From assembly GCF_010731815.2 (NCBI RefSeq), contig NZ_AP022592.1:1-64000 (forward strand): DNA of 64,000 nucleotides, read 5' to 3'. Of the stretch, positions 53,262 through 60,749 are shown one piece after another. Within the stretch, counting starts at the first letter, position 1. Every line of letters begins with the position of its first letter. The stretch is from Mycolicibacterium arabiense (lineage in GTDB: Bacteria; Actinomycetota; Actinomycetes; Mycobacteriales; Mycobacteriaceae). A program made the translations under genes and the position numbers. The notes beneath the pieces are model-generated. The model saw only the letters and a program-made list of their open reading frames with translations, had not been told where the DNA came from and did not search any database.

Positions 53262-55238
53262 GTGGAACTTTCCGTTCGCACTTATCTCACTGCCGGCGTC
53301 GCGTTGACTGCGGCGAGTGCGATCGCCCTGACCCCGGTAGTGGCGACTCCCGGTGACCACCATCTCGCGGTGCCGTACGCATCGGTTTCAGAGGTTCAGC
53401 TCGAGGCCGCGATCAAACCAGCCGACGTCGCCGCCCTGGCGGCCAACCTCGATGCGGCAATGGCATCGGTCACCGCCACGGTGACCTCCATGGTCGACGG
53501 CTCCGGTCACACCCTGACCGGAGCGTTGACCTCCGCGGCCGCGCCGAACGACAACCTGTGGGACGGCCTGATCCGCGCCGCAGGCGCCAACCCCACCCTT
53601 GGGTCGGTGCTCATCGCGCTCAAGGCTGCGTCCGCTGGCGGGCTGTCGCAGCTGGCGCAGTCCGTCGAAGCCACCGACAACACCATCGCGTTGTCGAGCG
53701 GGCAGCTGGCCGGCATCTTGACCTCGACGGCCACCGGATCGTTGGGTTCGGCTACGCAGGCCGTGGCCAGCGTCAACAACCCGATCTCGGCTGAGAGCTA
53801 CCTGGGCCTGCTGAACACGTCGTTCGGCATTGCGGGCATGGCCCTCCGAGGCGGCATCAACGCGGCCGCAACACTCGCCACCGGCGGGGTGCACCTGACC
53901 AGCACCCTGGTCACCGTCGTGAGCGACCAGATTATCAACGCCGTGTCCTTGGTGAACGGCCTGCTCGACGCGGGCAAGTCACTGACCGACGTCGCCCTCA
54001 TCGACGGCGCGCTGACCGCCGTGCAGGGCATCGTGTCAGCGCCCGTCACCGCCGTGCTGGCCGGGGTCGCCGGCATCACCGGCGCGGCCGCCAACGCCGC
54101 GACGTTGGCGCTGGGGCGGGTGGCCGGCGGCGCGTCTGGTGTGGTGTCGACCTGGTTGGGCAACGGCTCCACCGCCGGTGCACTGCAGAACGCGCTCGTC
54201 GCGATCGGTACCGCACCGTTGAGCCCGGCCAGCTACACCAACGCGGTGTCGGTTCTCCTCGGTGCTGGTGTGACGACCGTTCAGACCGTGGTCGGAACGG
54301 CCAGTTCGTTTGCCTCCCTGCCGTTCCGGGTCGGGGCGGATCTCACCGGTACGGCCGCCGAGGTGATCAACTCGTTCACCGGTGGGTTGGCGACCGCGGC
54401 CAGCGGCCTGATGCGGGCTGCCGGTCTGCCGTCGTTCGTGGCCGGTCCTCCCTACGCCGTGGCCACCGCCGTGGCTGGGGCGGTGAACGTGGCCGCGTTC
54501 GCCACGGCCGCTGCGCTGTACACGATCTCGACCGCGATCGACATCGGACAGGCGATCGGCGGGATACTCAACGCTGGCCCGCTGGCGCTGTCTGCGACCG
54601 CAGCGGACCCCGCGGCTCTGCCGGACTCGGTGCTGCGATCCTCGCTGGTGAACACCCTGACCGTGCCCGGGGACGTCTTGGACGCCAACGAGGACGGGGG
54701 CACCTCGGTCCCCGCCGCGTCGACGACCGAGGACACCGCCACAGCGGCAGACGACCCGACGACGGCAGCGGAGGCAATGAGCGACAAGCCCACCACGGAC
54801 GAGTCGCCGCCCGAGACCTCTCCATCCGACTCCGTTGCGGCTGAGGTCGTGGAGCCGGCGGCCCCACCCACCGATGGCCTCAGCGAGGAAGTGGCGACTC
54901 CCGCCGAGACTGCGGCCGACGACCTGGGCACCGACGACGCCATGCGGGCACCGGGGGAGCGCACAGACGCGGACACGTCCGACAACGCCACCTCCGCGCC
55001 CGCTACGGACACCGCTAACCCCGGGACCGGGCGGCTGAAGTCAACCGGCAGCACAGGACGTCACGTTGCGTCCAGCGAGCAGATAGGGCCCACTACCGGG
55101 GCCAAGGCAGCGGGGGACGGTGGCGAGTCGTATGGCCGGCATGCATCCGGCACCACCGCATCCGAGTCGTCGGCGTCCTCAGGAGGTCGACACCGCAGCG
55201 ACGCCCAGCCGGCCGGGCGCCGTTCCGTTCAGCATTGA
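53262..55238 (+). CDS. Large exported Ala/Gly/Thr-rich protein
   Basis: 658 residues from GTG at 53262, set by TGGAGGG. A Sec-type signal peptide is visible (VRTYLTAGVALTAASAIALT). The mature part starts HLAVPYASVSEVQLEAAIKP, a pattern I associate with exported mycobacterial proteins. Residues 50-450 are hydrophobic and helical with many small residues (ALNTSFGIAGMALRGG-like segments). The last 200 residues are acidic, low-complexity and disordered (TTDESPPETSPSDSVAA) and end in a His/Arg-rich tail (GRHRSDAQPAGRRSVQH). It may be a cell-envelope protein used in mating or surface exclusion. The 3' end overlaps the convergent nuclease gene by 10 bases. Confidence 0.65.
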   Translation: MELSVRTYLTAGVALTAASAIALTPVVATPGDHHLAVPYASVSEVQLEAAIKPADVAALAANLDAAMASVTATVTSMVDGSGHTLTGALTSAAAPNDNLWDGLIRAAGANPTLGSVLIALKAASAGGLSQLAQSVEATDNTIALSSGQLAGILTSTATGSLGSATQAVASVNNPISAESYLGLLNTSFGIAGMALRGGINAAATLATGGVHLTSTLVTVVSDQIINAVSLVNGLLDAGKSLTDVALIDGALTAVQGIVSAPVTAVLAGVAGITGAAANAATLALGRVAGGASGVVSTWLGNGSTAGALQNALVAIGTAPLSPASYTNAVSVLLGAGVTTVQTVVGTASSFASLPFRVGADLTGTAAEVINSFTGGLATAASGLMRAAGLPSFVAGPPYAVATAVAGAVNVAAFATAAALYTISTAIDIGQAIGGILNAGPLALSATAADPAALPDSVLRSSLVNTLTVPGDVLDANEDGGTSVPAASTTEDTATAADDPTTAAEAMSDKPTTDESPPETSPSDSVAAEVVEPAAPPTDGLSEEVATPAETAADDLGTDDAMRAPGERTDADTSDNATSAPATDTANPGTGRLKSTGSTGRHVASSEQIGPTTGAKAAGDGGESYGRHASGTTASESSASSGGRHRSDAQPAGRRSVQH

Positions 55239-55867
55239 CTGCATCGACCAATGAGCCGGCAGTTGTGCGTACGCGCAAGTTGCATAGCGGCTTTGGTGAA
55301 ATCCTGGTTGCAGACAACCATGCTGGCGGTGCATTGATGATGCATCGAACCTGACACCACCTGTTGAAGCGCTGACACTCTCACCGGCTTCCCGTAACGC
55401 TTGCATTGCACCGCAATGCTCTCCCCAGCTTTTCGGGCCACCAGATCAACCCCCGTAATCTCCTGCCGTCGCGGTCGTTGAAACCTTCCAACCGTGCGCG
55501 CGCAGCCGCGCCGCGACGTACTTCTCGAACTCGATTCCCGGCATGCGATCCACCTCAGCAAGCCCCGAACGCAGGTACTCGCGATCCAAGTTCTTCTGGT
55601 GCTCGATCGCATAACGTCGACGGAACTCTTCCGCGGCCTGGCGCTCACGTGCTTTGGCCTCGGCTACCTCTGATGCATGCTGTGCGGATTGTGCCCAACT
55701 GCGAATCCGGGAGCGAGTGATGAAGGTGGCGAGTGTGCCGAGGATCGCTCCCCCAGCAGGCAGAGGGTCCAATGTGACCCGGCCATGAGCAAGGCCGTGA
55801 ACGCCAGAAACCCCGCGGCCGCACCGCAGGTGAGTGCTACAGCCTCGTCACTCGGCTCAGTCCACAA
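55229..55867 (-). pseudogene. Membrane-anchored Mrr-like restriction endonuclease (two frameshifts)
   Basis: Read together, three frames give one protein. A membrane segment (FLAFTALLMAGSHWTLCLLG) joins AILGTLATFITRSRI, then a charged helix (HASEVAEAKARERQAAEEFR), then MPGIEFEKYVAARLRAHGWK, and GVDLVARKAGESIAVQCKRY. The last part is the Mrr-type PD-(D/E)XK core, with Asp in GVDL and the Q-x-K in QCKRY. Both slips fall in runs of five G (near 55755 and 55453), each one base too long. Membrane-tethered Mrr-like enzymes cut modified foreign DNA. The start is uncertain: TTG 55867 is used here, and the frame is open to 56074. Confidence 0.65.
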
Positions 55868-56104
55868 CGTTGCCCTTCCACTTTCACAGGCGCCCCCGCG
55901 AGAGCCAGTCGCGACTGTAGGTACGCGACAATCACCGCAACCATGAGTTATCGCGGCAAAACGGCGTGTCAGGTGTCTTCGATGTCCTGTTTCCGCGTTC
56001 TGTGGTCTGGCCGGAGTGGGCCCCGATGCCTGGCGTGTCTCCTTTATCTCAGACCCAGCGGTGATCAACGTCACATGGTCTGGCTCTCATGGCGGCCGCC
56101 CTAA

Positions 56105-56144
56105 ATTGATGGGGCCACTTTGGCATTGATGGGGTCACTTTGGC
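56105..56144. repeat. 20-bp tandem repeat
   Basis: ATTGATGGGGCCACTTTGGC (56105-56124) is followed at once by a copy with one change, C to T (56125-56144). It lies in the gap between the Mrr-like gene and the adenine methyltransferase gene. It may be the end of a lost insertion element or a binding site. No transposase gene is nearby. Confidence 0.7.
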
Positions 56145-56236
56145 AGATTTGTAACTCGAAATATGTTGTGCACGTCGGTACTTCATGGTGTCCCCGCCTG
56201 CGCACAGATGGGATGCTTGGAGTGGCTTTTGATGGG

Positions 56237-57859
56237 TCAGGCGGTCCTGAGGTCGTAGGCGCGGTTCGCGGCGTCGTTGGCTGCCGGCAGGTCGCGGGCG
56301 TCAAAAGCGGTGCGCAGTTGCCGCCGCAGTGCGGGGGGAATGGTGGGGTAGGCCGGTATGCGGACTCGTCGAAGGTACTGGGCGCTTACCCTGAAATAGC
56401 CGCTGGCCATGCGCACCGAGTAGGTGCTGACGAATTGAGTGGCTATGTCGGACATCAATATTCCGCCCAGGACCCGCAAGTCCCACGTGGGCGCTACGAC
56501 GTAGTAGAGGTTGTGCATGGGGAGGAACTGACCATTGTCGAGTACCGGGAAGATGCGTTCCTTGATGTCGGGAATGAGCAGTTTCGGGGTGGCGGCCATC
56601 TGTGGGCGGACCCGGTCGATGGTTCGCCACCACTGGTCGGGATGCGCGCGGGCCGTGTGACGCTCTAAGAGTCGAGGGCGGTGGCGCTCGACGTAGCGCT
56701 TCAACCCCGGGTACTGACCGAGGTCGACCAGGCCGTCGTCATCCCATGGGTTGATCAGATGTCGTCCTATCCACTCGAGTTCGCCGCGGCGAACCTCTTG
56801 TGCGCCGATGGCTGGAATGAGCCGTTCGGTCTCGATGCCCGCGGTGTCGTGGGTGACGTAGATCGTGTCGGCCCCGGTAGCGGGACCCATGGAGACGTGG
56901 ACGCCCGCCTCGGCCAGGGTGGGTAGGCGCCGCTCGGCAGCGGTCACGCGGGCCGACCTCCGGGTAGGCCAGCCAGCGGGTCCGGCGTGCCAGCCACGCG
57001 TCCACTGTGCGTGGGCGGCGCGGGCGGCGGGCGTATCGGCGGGTCCCTGGCGCCAGGCGTGCAGCAGCGTTGCGCCGTGGTCCTGGTCCAGGGGGGCTTC
57101 TCGATCGAACAGCAGTGTGCGGCGCTGAGTTCCGTTGCGCATGACGGTGATCGCCGGGTAGACAGCCACCGGCGTTTCGAAGGCCGCGGACCCGTACATC
57201 GAGATGCAGGCGTCTACTGCGTAGCGCTGGGAGATCACGCTGCGCAGAGTCGCTCCGTATTGATTGCGCATCCAGCGGTCGGCGCAGATGGTGGTCATCG
57301 TGGCGTCGTCAGCGAGCACTTCGAGGCCCGCCTGAAGGAACCCGACGTACACGTCGGCGCGGCCGCGCATCGTCGACCACAGCGCCCGGTAGCTCAGCAG
57401 CCGTTCGCGCCCCACGTCCTCGACGCGCACGTACGGCGGGTTGCCAATCACCCACCGGATCTGGCTGAGGGCAGGCGCTTCCAATAGGAAGTCTCCGTGA
57501 CGCACCCATCCGGTGACCAGTCGCCGTGTGAGCGCGGCGCTTAACCCGTGCGCGCGCAGCAGCACGCTTGCCCGGCGGCGAGATTCCTCCACGGCGCGCG
57601 GATCGAGGTCGTAGGCGACGATGGCCGAACCGGTGGTGGAGATGGGACGTCCGTGCCGTCGGCACGAGGCGATCAGGCGCTCGATCATCGGCACCAGGAA
57701 CGCTCCGAACCCCACTGCCGGTTCGACGGCGGTTCCGCTGCCCAGATCCTCGTCGTCGACGTAACCGGCCAGATCGAGCATCATCGTCACCACCCACGAG
57801 CGGGTGTGTACGGCCCCCAACCCAGCGATGGGGTCCTCCCGCGGAGTGGCCACGGTCAC
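56237..57859 (-). CDS. N6-adenine DNA methyltransferase (Eco57I/type IIG-like)
   Basis: 540 residues from GTG at 57859, which overlaps the stop of the upstream methyltransferase gene (GTGA); GTG 57868 is the alternative. Motif I is VEPAVGFGAFLVP near residue 45 and motif IV is WVIGNPPYVRV near 135, the NPPY of adenine-N6 methylation. The C-terminal 250 residues (ELEWIGRHLINPWDDDG, RVRPQMAATPKLLIPDIKER) look like a target-recognition domain of the type IIG kind. No nuclease domain is visible in it. Expressed with the Dcm-Vsr fusion. Confidence 0.8.
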   Translation of the reverse strand: MTVATPREDPIAGLGAVHTRSWVVTMMLDLAGYVDDEDLGSGTAVEPAVGFGAFLVPMIERLIASCRRHGRPISTTGSAIVAYDLDPRAVEESRRRASVLLRAHGLSAALTRRLVTGWVRHGDFLLEAPALSQIRWVIGNPPYVRVEDVGRERLLSYRALWSTMRGRADVYVGFLQAGLEVLADDATMTTICADRWMRNQYGATLRSVISQRYAVDACISMYGSAAFETPVAVYPAITVMRNGTQRRTLLFDREAPLDQDHGATLLHAWRQGPADTPAARAAHAQWTRGWHAGPAGWPTRRSARVTAAERRLPTLAEAGVHVSMGPATGADTIYVTHDTAGIETERLIPAIGAQEVRRGELEWIGRHLINPWDDDGLVDLGQYPGLKRYVERHRPRLLERHTARAHPDQWWRTIDRVRPQMAATPKLLIPDIKERIFPVLDNGQFLPMHNLYYVVAPTWDLRVLGGILMSDIATQFVSTYSVRMASGYFRVSAQYLRRVRIPAYPTIPPALRRQLRTAFDARDLPAANDAANRAYDLRTA

Positions 57860-59520
57860 GGCGTCCACCGGGCTGTTGCACTCACGCCCGCCGCCATGGC
57901 CGCGGTATCGCGGCGGGCGGGACGGCGGCGTCGCGTGGTGACCAGATCGAGGATGGTCTGTGCGGCCGCGGCGGGGTCTTGGTGTTCCCACACCACGATC
58001 ACCGTCCACCCGTTGTCGGCCAGAAGCTGAAGTGTCACAGCGTCTCGGCGGGCGGTGCGCACCCTCGCCTCGGTGAGCACTTCGGTGACCGGGTCGCCGT
58101 GGTGTGGGCAGCCCTGGCGGCAGCGGCGTACGTCGACGGCCACCCGTGCGCCGATGAAGACGATCTCGAAACGTCGCCGAGAGTCGCGCAGCGGCCGGTA
58201 CTGCAGGCGGTAGCGCAACCCCCGCGCGTGCAGATGCCGGCGCAACGTCAACTCGGGCGAGCAGGTGCGCCTGTCCCGAACGGGCGCGGGGCCGACGTGC
58301 GTTTCGGGCGTCGCCCTCGCTGGCGTGTAAGGCAGGGCGGGGCGGGTGCTGCCCTGATGGTCTTCCAGGTCGGCGTAGAACTCGTGGGGCACCCGCAGTG
58401 CACTTGCGTCCAGGCGCCGCAGGAACCCGGTGGTGGCGCGGTGTGACAGCGCCGCGGCGAACGGTGAGATGAACTCGCTCAACGGCTTGGGACGGGTGCG
58501 GTGCGGCCACGGGGTCACGGGGGCGGCGGTGGCCTGGCGATCGCAACCGAACGCCGCGGTGGGCCAGCGCCGCGTCAGTGCCGTGTCGAAGGGCTCTCCC
58601 CCAATAACCACCTGTTCGGCGGTCTCGGCGTTGGTGATCCGCCGAGCGATCCACGTACCCACATCTGGTGGCACCGCGTTGCCGACCAACTTCCACCTCG
58701 GATTGGGCTGGCCAGAGGTGACCGCGGTCCGTGTCCATCCCCTGGGCAGTCCTTGCAACGCTTCGCCGTCCTCCACGTCGGGCAGCACGAAGCGGCGCCC
58801 CGGCTCGGCCGCGGGAAACCACACCGCCGGTGCGGAGGGCAGCCCGATGGTGGAACCGCCCTTGAGCGTGGGGATCGCTCCCGGAACCAAGCCGACACCA
58901 TGGCGGCCCTCGGTCCAGTAAAAGCCGCCGGCGGTGGGTTGCGGCGGCATGTCGGGCGGGCCGGCGTCCTCACCGAGGAGCGCCGGCGCCGGATCGAAGT
59001 GTCGACTGGCCAGCATCAGGACACGGTTACGGCGTTGGGGCAGGCCGGTGAAACGCGTGTCGACCACGCGGTAGGCCCAGCGGTAACCCAGCTTGACGAA
59101 GTGGTCGACGAGGTACCGCATCCCCGCACCACCGTGCAACGCCAAGAGATTGGGCACGTTCTCCAGCAGGACCCACGTGGGGTTCAGCGCGGCCATCACG
59201 CGGAACACGTGCGACACCAGTCCCGATTGTGGGCCGCCGATTCCCGCCTTGGCGCCGGCGTGGGAGATGTCGGTGCACGGAAATCCGGCGGCCAGCAGAT
59301 CGACGTCGGATAGTCCGAAGTCGGCCTCGGCAATGTCGGGTAGGACGGTCATGCCGGGCCAGTGTTCGGCGAGGACCCGGCGTGCGGGACTCCATGACTC
59401 GCACTGAGCCACGACGTCGCATCCGCCTCGCTCCAGCCCGAGATCCAGACCGCCCACACCGGAGAAGCAGGAAACGGTCCTGAACGTCGTCACGTCGCTC
59501 CCGGGCGCATCGAGGGTCAC
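57856..59520 (-). CDS. C5-cytosine methyltransferase fused to Vsr-like domain
   Basis: 554 residues. The methyltransferase half has all key motifs: I (CFSGVGGLDLGLERGG, residue 18), IV with the catalytic Cys82 (AAGFPCTDISHAG), VI (LLENVPNL), VIII (LPQRRNRVLML) and X (KLVGNAVPPDVG). After a linker, residues 419-527 match Vsr mismatch endonuclease: TCSPELTLRRHLHARGLRYR, RDAVTLQLLADNGW and VIVVWEHQD. The Vsr active site is altered: the usual P-D before the core strand is F-E (Glu452), and the conserved G-C-F-W-H region reads RRCRQGCPHHG. The domain may have shifted activity or be structural. Start ATG 59520; the adenine methyltransferase is translationally coupled. Confidence 0.85.
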   Translation of the reverse strand: MTLDAPGSDVTTFRTVSCFSGVGGLDLGLERGGCDVVAQCESWSPARRVLAEHWPGMTVLPDIAEADFGLSDVDLLAAGFPCTDISHAGAKAGIGGPQSGLVSHVFRVMAALNPTWVLLENVPNLLALHGGAGMRYLVDHFVKLGYRWAYRVVDTRFTGLPQRRNRVLMLASRHFDPAPALLGEDAGPPDMPPQPTAGGFYWTEGRHGVGLVPGAIPTLKGGSTIGLPSAPAVWFPAAEPGRRFVLPDVEDGEALQGLPRGWTRTAVTSGQPNPRWKLVGNAVPPDVGTWIARRITNAETAEQVVIGGEPFDTALTRRWPTAAFGCDRQATAAPVTPWPHRTRPKPLSEFISPFAAALSHRATTGFLRRLDASALRVPHEFYADLEDHQGSTRPALPYTPARATPETHVGPAPVRDRRTCSPELTLRRHLHARGLRYRLQYRPLRDSRRRFEIVFIGARVAVDVRRCRQGCPHHGDPVTEVLTEARVRTARRDAVTLQLLADNGWTVIVVWEHQDPAAAAQTILDLVTTRRRRPARRDTAAMAAGVSATARWTP

Positions 59521-59705
59521 CTGACGGCAGGTTACTCGAGTAGGCCGTCAAACCCCGAGTGATGACCGACGTTTGCGCGCGGCGGTGTCGTCATACGAGG
59601 TGGTGGCGCTTCTGCGTCCTACACTCGCTGTGTGAGGGGTGGGGACGGCGCAAGGAACTGGGACGTGATCATGCGGTCGCGAGCGCTGCTGACACCAGGG
59701 ACTCG

Positions 59706-60182
59706 ATGACGACAGTGAAGCTCGGCACCCAGGCGATCGGCGCGGCAGGGGAACTGCTGGTGCAGTACCAGCTGCTCAAACTCGGCATCGACAGCGCCCG
59801 GCTGACCACCGACTCCGGCATCGACCTGGTGATGTACGTGCCGGGCCACCAATCGGCCGCCACCATTCAGGTGAAGGCGAACGTCGCTCCCAAATCCGCC
59901 GGCGGCAAGGGCAAGCTGCTACTGAGCTGGGCATTCCCGGATGACTCTCCGGCGCAATGGCTGGCGTGCGTTGACATGTCGACCGACAGCGTGTGGCTGT
60001 TTCCGCTCGATGAGGCCCGCCGACGAGCGCAGCAGAAGCACACCAACGGGACGCGGCTGCTCTACTTCTACATCGACGAGTCCATCGGGCCGAAGGCGCT
60101 GCGCCTGAGCGACATGACCGGGCACCGCCTCGAAACCGTCGTGACCACACTGCTCGACGAGCCCGCCAGGGAGTTGCCGTGA
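59706..60182 (+). CDS. PD-(D/E)XK nuclease-fold protein
   Basis: 158 residues from ATG at 59706. The core reads AIGAAGELLVQYQLLKLGID, then TTDSGIDLVMYVPG and ATIQVKANVAP. Glu in AGELLV, Asp in GIDLV and the Q-V-K form the usual nuclease triad. The C-terminal half is DMSTDSVWLFPLDEARRRAQ. It is divergent from the methyltransferase genes across a 185-base gap and coupled to the GIY-YIG gene (GTGA overlap at 60179). Probably the cutting subunit of the locus. Confidence 0.72.
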   Translation: MTTVKLGTQAIGAAGELLVQYQLLKLGIDSARLTTDSGIDLVMYVPGHQSAATIQVKANVAPKSAGGKGKLLLSWAFPDDSPAQWLACVDMSTDSVWLFPLDEARRRAQQKHTNGTRLLYFYIDESIGPKALRLSDMTGHRLETVVTTLLDEPARELP

Positions 60183-60664
60183 CCACCGAACCGATCGACC
60201 TGGACGCCTTCTCCGGGTGGGTGCCGTTCGCCGCGCTGCCGACCGCCGACGTGCCGGCCGAGCCGGGGGTCTACGTCATCGTGCGACCCACTGACGATGC
60301 CCCGTCATTCCTCGACGTCTCGCCCGCCGGCCACTTCAAGGGCAAGGACCCCACCGTGCCCGTCGCCGACCTGCAAACGCTGTGGGTCCCCGGCACCCGC
60401 ATCGTCTACATCGGCAAGGCCAACGCGGGTAGCAACGGACGCCGCGGCCTGCGTAAACGGCTCGATGAATTCCGCCGGTTCGGTGCCGGTGAACCGGTCG
60501 GCCACTCCGGAGGCCGACGGATATGGCAGCTGACCGACCACGCCGACCTTCTCGTCGGATGGCGCGTCACCGACGACATCGAGGCGGCCCAAATCGAGAC
60601 CGCCATGATCGTCCAGTTCCGCAGCCACCACGGGCTGCGTCCCTTCGCCAACATGCGCAACTGA
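60179..60664 (+). CDS. GIY-YIG-like nuclease protein
   Basis: 161 residues from GTG at 60179. GVYVIVRPTDD and TRIVYIGKANAGSNGRRGLR match the GIY and YIG strands. EFRRFGAGEPVGHSGGRRIW follows, and a Glu in AAQIETAMIVQF could be the metal-binding Glu. The end RSHHGLRPFANM is typical of the GIY-YIG fold. It may cut DNA or act as a target-binding subunit. Coupled to the PD-(D/E)XK gene upstream and followed after 85 bases by the GHKL kinase. Confidence 0.65.
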   Translation: MTTEPIDLDAFSGWVPFAALPTADVPAEPGVYVIVRPTDDAPSFLDVSPAGHFKGKDPTVPVADLQTLWVPGTRIVYIGKANAGSNGRRGLRKRLDEFRRFGAGEPVGHSGGRRIWQLTDHADLLVGWRVTDDIEAAQIETAMIVQFRSHHGLRPFANMRN

Positions 60665-60749
60665 ATTCGATGTCCACATTGATCAGAACAGACGACGACA
60701 CCGCGCTGCCCCATGGGTGCCATGGCAGTCGAGGCTCGGGAGCAGCGAG

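Noticed and set aside
57860..58822. N-terminal extension of the adenine methyltransferase
   Set aside because: It overlaps the Dcm-Vsr gene in another frame and is Arg-rich shadow sequence. The GTGA overlap at 57859 gives a natural start.
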